This document shows positions 7,282-14,976 of a DNA stretch of 64,000 nucleotides, piece by piece. Origin of the DNA: an uncultured Marinobacter sp. GTDB taxonomy: Bacteria > Pseudomonadota > Gammaproteobacteria > Pseudomonadales > Oleiphilaceae. The DNA lies in NCBI RefSeq assembly GCF_946886895.1, contig NZ_CAMPJO010000003.1, positions 62,001 through 126,000 of the forward strand. The letters run 5' to 3'. A program made the translations under genes and the position numbers. The notes under the pieces are model-generated. The model worked only from the letters and a program-made list of their open reading frames with translations. It had not been told where the DNA came from and did no database searches. Every line of letters begins with the position of its first letter. Position 1 is the stretch's first letter.

Positions 7282-9633
7282 TTGCCTTCGAACCGGCTTT
7301 TCAAACGTATGGGTCTCCGGCCACTGGCGGCAAGGTTGCTTGCTTATGTGCTGTTGTTCAGCGTACTTCTGTCCCTGGTCGCCACGGGCGTTCAGATGAT
7401 CGGGGAGTTTGAACGGCGCAAGGCCGAGCTGCAGGAAACCCAGCAAAAAGCGGCGGACCTGGTCTCCGGCAGCATGAGCAATAATATCTGGCTGATGAAT
7501 TTCAGCGAGGTGGCCAACAGCCTTGATGACATGCTCACCATTGATGCCATCCAGTACGTCCGGGTGGTGACCTCCACCGGCGAGCAATTCAGCACCGGCG
7601 CATACCCGGATGGCCGGGTGATTTCGCAAACCTTCCCACTGGTGTTCAACCGCTCCAGCTCCCGCGGCCCGGAAAACGTCGGTACGCTCACCATCAGTTC
7701 GTCGGTTGAACAGATCTACGCGGAACTCCGTAACCGCGCGCTGCTCAACCTGCTGTTCCAGTCCATTGTGGTGATGCTGGGCACCCTCGGCCTGCTGGTG
7801 ATCGTGCGGATGATCCTCACCCGCCACCTGGAAACCATGGCCGATTACGCCGCCCGCCTGAATCTCGATGCCCTGGTGGACCCGCTGAAGCTGAAGCGCA
7901 AGCCCCCCAGGCTGCCCGATGAGCTGTCGGAACTGGAGCAGGCCCTGAACAAGATGCGCCTGCAGATCCTGGAAGACACCCGCTCCCTGCGCCAGACCAC
8001 CATTCAGTCCCAGGATGAACGGGATGAGGCTGTTCGAGCCAACCACGCCAAGAACCAGTTCCTCGCCAATGTCAGCCACGAGCTGCGCATTCCGCTTCAG
8101 TCGGTGCTCGGTTACGCCAACCTGATGACGGACACACCGCTGGATCAGGAACAGCGGGAATACGTCCAGACCCTGCTCAGTGCCTCCGAAAGCCTGTCTG
8201 CCATCATCAACGACCTGCTCGATATCTCCAGTATGGAAGCGGGCAAACTGGTGCTGGAGGAGCTGCCGTTTGATCTGCGTGAAACCCTCAACGATCTGGT
8301 GCACATGCTGGGCTCCCGGGCCCGGGAGAAAGGCCTGGCCCTGGAGCTGCGCATTGACGAAAACCTGCCCTGGGCGCTGAGCGGCGACCCGGTTCGCATC
8401 CGGCAGATCCTGCTGAATCTGGTGTCCAACGCCATCAAGTTCACCGATTCCGGGCATGTACTGATCAGTATCGAAGTGCTCGGGCGCCGGGACGACAAGG
8501 CCCGCATTCGCCTGGCGGTGGAGGACACCGGCGTGGGCATCAACCCGGAAGACATCCCACTGGTGTATGAGCCCTACGTACAACTGGGCCAGCGTTTCCA
8601 GCGCCAGTTACCCGGTGCCGGCCTGGGCCTGACCATCTGCCGCCAGTTGGTAAACCTGATGAATGGCTCGCTGGATATTGAAAGCCGCCCGGGCGAGGGT
8701 TCGACATTCTGGGCCGAGCTGACCCTGCCGGTGGCGCCGGAGAGCGCCACCCGGGTGCGCCCGGACACCCGCAAGGTACGGGGCAAGCGGATACTGGTGG
8801 TGGATTCCTACGAGTTGTCCCGCAAGATCACCCTGGAAATGCTGTCCCGCTACGACGTTGAGATTGAGGCCGTAAAGGCCGCTGGCGAAGCCCTGACCAC
8901 ACTGCGGCTGGCGTTCGACAACCAGCAACCCTATGACGCCATCGTGCTCGACGGGTTTGTGCCGGACATGGACAGCGACCTGCTGTGCCGGCAGATCCGG
9001 GGCAATCCGATGTGGTCGGATATGCGGCTGCTGATCCTCTCCTCCAACCCACAGCGGGGCGATGCGGAGCACTTCCGCCAGGCCGGCGCCGATGCGTTTC
9101 TCAGTAAGTCCCTGCGGGAGTCCTGCCTGACGCCCATCCTGAACCAGCTGTTCGACGATGCCGAGCGTCAGGAGCGACGCTTCCTGACCCGCTTCTCGCT
9201 GCAGGCAGTCACCGATACCGCCCGGAGCCGGGAATTGCCCTGCAGCCGCATGAAGGTGCTGCTGGTGGAGGACAATCCGGTCAACCGCACCCTGACCCGT
9301 CGGCTGCTGGAGAAGCTGGGCTGTGATGTGATGACAGCCAACGATGGCGAAGCCGCCTCAAGCCTGTGGCAATGGCACCCCTACGATCTGATTTTCATGG
9401 ACTGTGTAATGCCCCGAGTAGACGGATTCGAGGCCACCCGGCGCCTGCGGGCCTGGGAAACCAGTCTGGAACGGGAACCGGTGCCGGTGGTGGCCCTGAC
9501 CGCCAGCGCCATGGAGGAAGACGAGGAGCGCTGCCGCCGGGCCGGCATGGATTCTTTCGTTGCCAAGCCTGTCAATATTGAAATGTTGCGGGCAGTACTG
9601 GAACAATACTGCAAGGCCTCCGCTGAATCCTGA
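7282..9633 (+). CDS. Hybrid sensor histidine kinase with two receiver domains
   Basis: Inner-membrane two-component sensor, 783 residues. Order: membrane helix (about 18-38), periplasmic sensor region (about 40-150), second helix (about 154-178), linker, HisKA with H266 in NVSHELR, HATPase with N383 and G-boxes (DTGVGI, GAGLGL), receiver 1 (about 503-620, D557) and receiver 2 (about 657-775, D707, K762). Receiver 1 has Ser509 where a second acidic metal ligand is normal, so it may be partly degenerate; receiver 2 has the full ED/D/K set. No Hpt domain is fused, so a separate phosphotransfer protein is expected. The start is a TTG at 7282 with AGGGAA 8 bases upstream; an in-frame ATG at 7309 is the alternative. 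Ligand unknown; overall form resembles BarA/GacS-type kinases. Confidence 0.92.
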   Translation: MPSNRLFKRMGLRPLAARLLAYVLLFSVLLSLVATGVQMIGEFERRKAELQETQQKAADLVSGSMSNNIWLMNFSEVANSLDDMLTIDAIQYVRVVTSTGEQFSTGAYPDGRVISQTFPLVFNRSSSRGPENVGTLTISSSVEQIYAELRNRALLNLLFQSIVVMLGTLGLLVIVRMILTRHLETMADYAARLNLDALVDPLKLKRKPPRLPDELSELEQALNKMRLQILEDTRSLRQTTIQSQDERDEAVRANHAKNQFLANVSHELRIPLQSVLGYANLMTDTPLDQEQREYVQTLLSASESLSAIINDLLDISSMEAGKLVLEELPFDLRETLNDLVHMLGSRAREKGLALELRIDENLPWALSGDPVRIRQILLNLVSNAIKFTDSGHVLISIEVLGRRDDKARIRLAVEDTGVGINPEDIPLVYEPYVQLGQRFQRQLPGAGLGLTICRQLVNLMNGSLDIESRPGEGSTFWAELTLPVAPESATRVRPDTRKVRGKRILVVDSYELSRKITLEMLSRYDVEIEAVKAAGEALTTLRLAFDNQQPYDAIVLDGFVPDMDSDLLCRQIRGNPMWSDMRLLILSSNPQRGDAEHFRQAGADAFLSKSLRESCLTPILNQLFDDAERQERRFLTRFSLQAVTDTARSRELPCSRMKVLLVEDNPVNRTLTRRLLEKLGCDVMTANDGEAASSLWQWHPYDLIFMDCVMPRVDGFEATRRLRAWETSLEREPVPVVALTASAMEEDEERCRRAGMDSFVAKPVNIEMLRAVLEQYCKASAES

Positions 9634-9724
9634 GGGCATGTCCGGCACATCAGCATAAACCGGAATAGCGCCCGGGGCTGATCAGCGGTTCTCCAGCACC
9701 CGGTTACCAGAATGAAAGGTTCCC

Positions 9725-9913
9725 ATGAACGTAGAATGCCCGACCTGCCAGAAATCCGTGCAATGGACAGACGCCAATCCCTGGCGCCCCTTCTGCTCCG
9801 AGCGCTGCAAGCTGATTGACCTTGGCGCCTGGGCCAACGAGGAATACCGCGTGCCGGCGGAAAATGTGTCACCGGACGACCTGGACCAGGGCGGCGACAT
9901 CACACAACACTGA
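9725..9913 (+). CDS. yacG: DNA gyrase inhibitor YacG
   Basis: Small zinc protein that in E. coli binds GyrB and inhibits gyrase. The 62 residues contain the four zinc cysteines in the pattern CPTC (C5, C8) and FCSERC (C24, C28), then LIDLGAW, the YacG signature, and an acidic tail. Usually directly follows coaE; here it is displaced by about 4.3 kb. Confidence 0.95.
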   Translation: MNVECPTCQKSVQWTDANPWRPFCSERCKLIDLGAWANEEYRVPAENVSPDDLDQGGDITQH

Positions 9914-10067
9914 AACACCGGGGCCTGCCGGCGTGTTAACGGGGGCTTACAGGCATTTAAGTTGTGGTGCCCCGGGCGGCCCGTTACCATTCCAGCCATG
10001 GAAAGTATCGCTAATGCCGGCAGGTCCCGGCGTTTTCACATGTTCCGCAATCGAGAAGGTAAAAAAA

Positions 10068-10628
10068 ATGAAAGCGTCCCGAATCTCCGTGATGGTTCTC
10101 TCACTGGCAGCCGCCCCGGCCTTCGCCGGCGATGTGGATCTCAGCCTGACCAACGACTCCGTCAAGGGCCAGGTTAACTTCTTCGGCACCAACAACGACC
10201 TCCAGTTGGGCACCGGTTACACCTACCACGAGGGCAGCCGACACATCGGCAACGTGGATTTCCACGCCCAGGGCCGGACCGCGTTGGGCAATCTGCCGAC
10301 CACCGCCGGCATCGGCATTCGCAGCATCTTCTGGGAAGATGACCGGGTGGATGGCGGTGCTGTTGGCCTGGGTGGCTACGCCACCGTGAACATTCCCCGG
10401 GTGCCCGGCCTGTCCCTCACCGGTGGCCTGCACTACGCGCCCAGCATCCTGTCGTTCGGTGATTCCGACGACATGACCAGCCTGGAGTTGCGTGGCAGTT
10501 ACCGGGTCATCCGCAACGCCGAAGTGTTCGCCGGCTACCGGTACCTGAATACCGAGCTGGACTCGCCGTTCCGTGGCGACGTCAACCTGGATGAGGGCGT
10601 GATGGCCGGCATGAAGATCTTCTTCTGA
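10068..10628 (+). CDS. YfaZ-family outer membrane protein
   Basis: Predicted small outer-membrane beta barrel of 186 residues. A signal peptide (MKASRISVMVLSLAAAPAFA) precedes strand-like repeats such as GTGYTYHEGS and AEVFAGYRYLNTEL, and the protein ends in Phe (GMKIFF), the classical Bam-recognition terminus. The ATG at 10068 is preceded by GAGAAGG at a 9-base spacing, which argues against the longer frame opening at 9816. YfaZ function is not established. A GC-rich hairpin follows at 10644. Confidence 0.85.
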   Translation: MKASRISVMVLSLAAAPAFAGDVDLSLTNDSVKGQVNFFGTNNDLQLGTGYTYHEGSRHIGNVDFHAQGRTALGNLPTTAGIGIRSIFWEDDRVDGGAVGLGGYATVNIPRVPGLSLTGGLHYAPSILSFGDSDDMTSLELRGSYRVIRNAEVFAGYRYLNTELDSPFRGDVNLDEGVMAGMKIFF

Positions 10629-10643
10629 CCCTCACCCCCGCAT

Positions 10644-10666
10644 ACGGGCGCCTCCCCGGCGCCCGT
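10644..10666 (+). terminator. Probable terminator after the YfaZ-like gene
   Basis: Nine-base-pair stem ACGGGCGCC / GGCGCCCGT with a 5-base loop, 15 bases after the stop. Only a short TT run follows, so it is a weak intrinsic terminator or an mRNA 3' stabiliser. Confidence 0.5.
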
Positions 10667-10744
10667 TTCGTGCCCTTCCTCACGCTTTCCCCGCAACCGC
10701 ACTGCTAGACTGGCCGCCTGAACCCGACGCACGGATGGCCCGGC

Positions 10745-12940
10745 ATGCGACTGATCGTTTGCTCTTTGCTGATTTCTTCCCTGGTACTGACCACCGGCTG
10801 TGGCAGCGGCGAAGACGCCATTGATGGCGCCCGCAATCAGCCCAACAGTTTTGGCGGTGTCACCAACCCGCTGGATGATTTCAGCCCCGGCAGTACCGGC
10901 GATTCCTCCAATGTTGGCGGTCTGGCCGACAACGAGGTGCGGATCACCCTGGAAGTACCCGCCGCCGTAGCCCCGCCGGAGGCGGAACCGACCCGCCGCA
11001 ATCTGCGCATTGTGCAGCCAGACGACGTTCAGGTGTACTACACCAACGAGAACCTTCAGGTTCTTGGCAGCGTTGATGTGTCCCTGCGACGGGACAGCGA
11101 GGGCTTCACCATCGTCCGCTTTAACAATGGCCAACCACTGGGCCCGGATGTGGTGATTGAAGCGACTTACGGCAACACCCGGATGCGGGCCCTGGCCGCC
11201 GACGCCGACCAGGACGTGAAAGTGAATCCGTTTTCCGAATACCTGGTTCGCAACACCCTCAACCGTTACACCCCGAGTGAATTCCAGCGCATTCTGGATT
11301 GTGTGAACGACGCCGGCGGCACGCTGTGCCTGAATAAATACGTCTGGTCCACCCTGTCTGACCAGGTACACGATTTTGAAATCCGGATTCCCGGCAATGC
11401 GAACCTGGAGGGCGCCCTGACTCTGCTCTCGGAGCGGGCGGATTTTGCCAGTTATGTCGCCTCCATGTCGGAGTATGCCAAGCTCGGGGGCCAGTCTTCC
11501 GGCAAGATCAGCGCCCGTTCCGCCGATTACAATTCGGTGTTTCTGGGGATCGAACTGGGGCAGACCTTTCTTGAATCCAGTCTGTCAGGCTCCGGCCAGT
11601 GGGGCACCCGTCTGGCCACGGAAGAAAAGCTGGTCAACGAATTCGGCACCGGTTATGTCTATCCGGCCCTGACGCTGACCAGCTTTGACGCTTTCAACAT
11701 TCGGGTGACGTCGCTCGCCACCGACATTCCTTACCATCGGGAAACCCTGATTCACCAACAGGGCAATGAATTTTTTGATCGCGACGAGGACGACTGGCAA
11801 CTGAATACCCACTCGTCCTCTCCCGGTGCCGCGACCCTGCTGGAGCAAACCCGGTTGCTTGCGGGTCGCGCCCTGTACCAAAGCATTACCGGCACGAACA
11901 GCGCCCGAACCATAGGCTGGACCCGCAACCCCTATTACCTGGACGCCTACACCAGCACGCCGGTGAATAACACCACGGGGCCGGACCGGGTTCTGGCCGG
12001 CTACTTCAGTGCCGGCAAAGCCATTGAACTGGAAGCTGACGGGGAAAAACTCAAACGCGGCGACCTGCTGGAGGAACACTACCTGTCGGTGCTTGAGCTG
12101 CATCTGCTGCGCAAGACGGGCTTCAACCCGGGTACTCTGGACGGCCGCGACTACAACACCGTTTACCTCGCGACGCGATACAACGGCGATGCCGCCAACC
12201 CGGCCCGGATAGAGGCCGGTATTGGTCGCTGGCAGATCGACAGCGGCGACATCAGCCAGACCCAGACCTACACCACCCTCAACCGGGACAGCTCCGGTGC
12301 AGTGAGTGTCAACAGCGCCGGCACCCGGACAGACAGCTGGACCATCAGCTCGCGAACCGCATTCCTCAGTACCGGCGAGGCTCAGATTGGCCGGCTGAAC
12401 CTGGACATCCGCACGCCCACCGAAGGCGATGCCCGGCCCGATCTTGGCATTGGGGCCTCGACACCGGATGGGTCGCTGCTGGCCTTCAACCTGGATGATG
12501 ATGCCGCCTCCGACAGCGGTGCCATCGGCGACGGTTTGCTGGTTGCCGCGGAGCAGTCGGCCTCGGCCGCCCCCGCGACCGGGAGTTACCGGCTCCAGGG
12601 CGTCGCCCTGGGCATGGCGGATGGGGTGAATGCGTTGTCTCACTTCGAGAACGGCACCCTGGAAATTGTGTCGAGCGGCGCTGCCAACCTGAACAGCACG
12701 GTGCTGCGTGTCCGGCACGAGGTAGCAAACGAAACGGTATCATCACCGGCACAGGGCACAGTATCGGTAGCGCTCAGCTACAATGACCTGGGCAACGGCC
12801 AGGTGTCGTTCAGTGCCGGCGCCCTGGTACTGGAGGGCTTTGTGACGGCGGACCAGGAGCAGTTTTTCCTGCGTTACCGGAACACCATCAACGGCGAGGA
12901 GCAACTGGGGCTGGTACTGGCCACCCGCTTGCCGGATTAA
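10745..12940 (+). CDS. Large hypothetical lipoprotein
   Basis: 731 residues with a clear lipoprotein signal: hydrophobic segment then lipobox LTTGC, cleavage before Cys19 and Gly at +2, so outer-membrane sorting is expected. The mature protein starts with a low-complexity Gly/Ser/Asn linker, followed by a beta-rich region (VRITLEVPAAV, VSLRRDSEGFTIVRF), a helical middle (about 170-430), and a C-terminal region that looks beta-rich and carries repeated acidic Asp/Gly segments. No enzyme motif or known family is recognised. It stands alone, 116 bases after the YfaZ-like gene and 99 bases before the glucosaminidase gene. Confidence 0.85.
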   Translation: MRLIVCSLLISSLVLTTGCGSGEDAIDGARNQPNSFGGVTNPLDDFSPGSTGDSSNVGGLADNEVRITLEVPAAVAPPEAEPTRRNLRIVQPDDVQVYYTNENLQVLGSVDVSLRRDSEGFTIVRFNNGQPLGPDVVIEATYGNTRMRALAADADQDVKVNPFSEYLVRNTLNRYTPSEFQRILDCVNDAGGTLCLNKYVWSTLSDQVHDFEIRIPGNANLEGALTLLSERADFASYVASMSEYAKLGGQSSGKISARSADYNSVFLGIELGQTFLESSLSGSGQWGTRLATEEKLVNEFGTGYVYPALTLTSFDAFNIRVTSLATDIPYHRETLIHQQGNEFFDRDEDDWQLNTHSSSPGAATLLEQTRLLAGRALYQSITGTNSARTIGWTRNPYYLDAYTSTPVNNTTGPDRVLAGYFSAGKAIELEADGEKLKRGDLLEEHYLSVLELHLLRKTGFNPGTLDGRDYNTVYLATRYNGDAANPARIEAGIGRWQIDSGDISQTQTYTTLNRDSSGAVSVNSAGTRTDSWTISSRTAFLSTGEAQIGRLNLDIRTPTEGDARPDLGIGASTPDGSLLAFNLDDDAASDSGAIGDGLLVAAEQSASAAPATGSYRLQGVALGMADGVNALSHFENGTLEIVSSGAANLNSTVLRVRHEVANETVSSPAQGTVSVALSYNDLGNGQVSFSAGALVLEGFVTADQEQFFLRYRNTINGEEQLGLVLATRLPD

Positions 12941-13004
12941 CGTGCCCAGGCACTTCTCCATGCCGGGCATTGAGCCGCTCAGGAATTTGCCACGTACAAC
13001 CTGT

Positions 13005-13010
13005 TATAAT
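13005..13010 (+). promoter_or_regulatory. Extended -10 promoter
   Basis: TGTTATAAT matches an extended -10 (TG-N-TATAAT), about 45 bases before the downstream ATG. No good -35 is visible at 17 bases, as expected for extended -10 promoters. Confidence 0.45.
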
Positions 13011-13054
13011 CCTGAACACATCGCCTGAATGTATCGATTATGACGAGAGGTTTT

Positions 13055-13975
13055 ATGCACGCTGGCTCCCGAGCGCTTTTCCTGGTTCTGCCGTTGGTTG
13101 CCTTCGCCGCCTTTGGTGCGCTTTATGTACCGTCCGACAGCGGCAACTGGGGCAATTCGGGTTCCGAACCTGCGTTGAGTTCGCTGCCGCCGTTGCCGGG
13201 CTGGGCCAATGAACCCTTGCCGGATTTCACCGGGTATCAGGACACCACGGAAAAAAAGGTCGCTTTTTTCTCGTTCCTCTACCCCCGGGTTGTGCTTGCC
13301 AATTCACGGATTCTGATCGAGCGGGATTACCTGCAAAGTCTTCGCGCAAAGGATGAACTGAGCAAGTCCGAGCTGAAGTGGCTGAATGCCCAGGCTGACC
13401 GGCTGCGGGTGGAGGCGGAGCCCGGCAGCGCGGAACAGTTTGCACTGCTGGAAAAGCGACTGGATGTGATTCCCCCTTCCCTGGTTCTCGCCCAGGCCGC
13501 CAACGAATCTGCCTGGGGCACGTCCCGGTTTGCCACCAAGGGTAACAATCTGTTTGGTCAGTGGTGTTTTTCCCGGGGCTGCGGCCTGGTGCCCCTGGCC
13601 CGGGAGGAGGGCGCGGATCACGAAGTGGCGGACTTTGCCTCGCCCTATCGTTCGGTACGGGCCTATATCCAGAACCTGAACCGCCACCCGACCTACCAGG
13701 CCCTGCGCGATGTTCGGCTGAAGGGTCGGCGGGCCTCGGAGCCCTTGTCTGGCGTCCAGCTTGCCCAGGGGTTGCTGGGCTATTCCGAGCGTGGAATCGA
13801 GTATGTCCGGGATATCCGGAACATGATCCAATACAACAACCTGGAGTTCTACGACGCGGAGTTCCGCAAGATTCTGGCCGACCGCAGTCCGTCGGTGCTC
13901 AAGCAACTGGCCTCGGTGGATCAGGAAACGTCCCTGCTGCCCGGCCAGCATTCCATCAGCGCCTCTGAAGGCTGA
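13055..13975 (+). CDS. Bax-like glucosaminidase-domain protein
   Basis: Predicted peptidoglycan N-acetylglucosaminidase, membrane-anchored or exported. From the ATG at 13055 it has 306 residues: an N-terminal hydrophobic segment (ALFLVLPLVAFAAFGALYV), then the glucosaminidase domain with PPSLVLAQAANESAWGTSRFA (catalytic Glu in NESAWG), GNNLFGQWCF, the SPYRSVRAYIQNLNRHPTYQ segment and GYSERGIEYV. This arrangement matches E. coli Bax. GAGAGG lies between the ATG at 13040 and that at 13055, favouring the latter despite the short 4-base spacing; if 13040 is used the protein gains MTRGF. Confidence 0.88.
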   Translation: MHAGSRALFLVLPLVAFAAFGALYVPSDSGNWGNSGSEPALSSLPPLPGWANEPLPDFTGYQDTTEKKVAFFSFLYPRVVLANSRILIERDYLQSLRAKDELSKSELKWLNAQADRLRVEAEPGSAEQFALLEKRLDVIPPSLVLAQAANESAWGTSRFATKGNNLFGQWCFSRGCGLVPLAREEGADHEVADFASPYRSVRAYIQNLNRHPTYQALRDVRLKGRRASEPLSGVQLAQGLLGYSERGIEYVRDIRNMIQYNNLEFYDAEFRKILADRSPSVLKQLASVDQETSLLPGQHSISASEG

Positions 13976-14013
13976 CCCGAATACAGACTAACGGATTACC
14001 AGAGACCAACCCC

Positions 14014-14925
14014 ATGCTGGATTTTCTGCCTGCGCCGCTGAAGGGAACCCTGGCGGCCGTGCTGATACTGCTCAATACCCTGATTCTGTTCCCGGTTCTG
14101 CTGCTATTCGCGGTGCTCAAGCTGGTGCTGCCGCTGACTCCCGCCCGCAGGGCCTGCACTCTGGTGCTGAACCAGATCGCATACCTGTGGATCGGCTTCA
14201 ATAACCTGTTGATGGACCTGCTCCACAAAGTGGAATGGGACGTGCGAGGCGCTGCCAACCTCAGCCCCAGACACTGGTACTTTATTACCTGCAATCACCA
14301 GAGCTGGGCCGACATTCCGGCCATCCAGTACGTGCTGAACAGCCGGGTGCCACTGTTAAAGTTCTTTCTCAAGAAAGAACTGATCTGGGTACCGTTTCTC
14401 GGTGTTGCCTGGTGGGCCCTGGATTTTCCGTTCATGCACCGGCACACCAAGGAGCAGATTGCCCGGCGGCCGGAACTGAAGGGTACGGACGTTGCGGTTA
14501 CCCGGGCTGCCTGCGAAAAATTCCGCTTTACCCCGGTCACGGTCTTCAATTTCATGGAGGGCACGCGCTTCACTCCCGCCAAGCACCAGGCCCAGAACTC
14601 ACCCTACCGGCACCTGCTAAAGCCCCGGGCAGGTGGCACGGCGTTTGTGTTTGGTGCCATGGGCGAGATGATTCACACCATGCTGGATGTCACGATTGTT
14701 TACCCGGACGGGCGGGCGGGGTTCTGGAATTACCTGTGCGGCCGTATCCGCCGGATCATCATCGATATCCGCGTGCGAGAGGTCCCGGCCCGGTTTTTGG
14801 GCATGGATTATGAAAATGACCGGGCGATGCGGGCGAATTTTCAGCGCTGGGTGAGCGAGCTGTGGGCGGAGAAGGATGAGCGTATTGATGCGCTTCGGGG
14901 AGGTGGGGGCAAAGCTGGGGTCTGA
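14014..14925 (+). CDS. YihG-type PlsC-family acyltransferase
   Basis: Membrane-bound 1-acyl-glycerophosphate acyltransferase relative, 303 residues, resembling E. coli YihG. Two N-terminal hydrophobic helices (about 10-45), then the acyltransferase blocks NHQSWAD (HX4D catalytic motif, about 93-99), PFMHRH, and FMEGTRFTP (about 184-192, glycerophosphate binding). The last codons and the TGA lie inside a GGGGTCTGACCCC palindrome, so the extreme C terminus was written by a repeat. Convergent with the regulator gene at 14977. Confidence 0.9.
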   Translation: MLDFLPAPLKGTLAAVLILLNTLILFPVLLLFAVLKLVLPLTPARRACTLVLNQIAYLWIGFNNLLMDLLHKVEWDVRGAANLSPRHWYFITCNHQSWADIPAIQYVLNSRVPLLKFFLKKELIWVPFLGVAWWALDFPFMHRHTKEQIARRPELKGTDVAVTRAACEKFRFTPVTVFNFMEGTRFTPAKHQAQNSPYRHLLKPRAGGTAFVFGAMGEMIHTMLDVTIVYPDGRAGFWNYLCGRIRRIIIDIRVREVPARFLGMDYENDRAMRANFQRWVSELWAEKDERIDALRGGGGKAGV

Positions 14926-14968
14926 CCCCGAGGGGAAGGTGGGGTCTGACCCCTCGGGGTCAGACCCC
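14917..14968. repeat. GGGGTCAGA repeat cluster S3
   Basis: Three 13-base palindromes: GGGGTCTGACCCC at 14917-14929 and 14941-14953, and GGGGTCAGACCCC at 14956-14968. They lie between two convergent genes, and the first supplies the stop codon of the acyltransferase. The last two can also pair with each other through CCCCTCGGGG. Related to S1 and S2 by the GGGGTC core only. Confidence 0.75.
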
Positions 14969-14976
14969 TAAACTGA

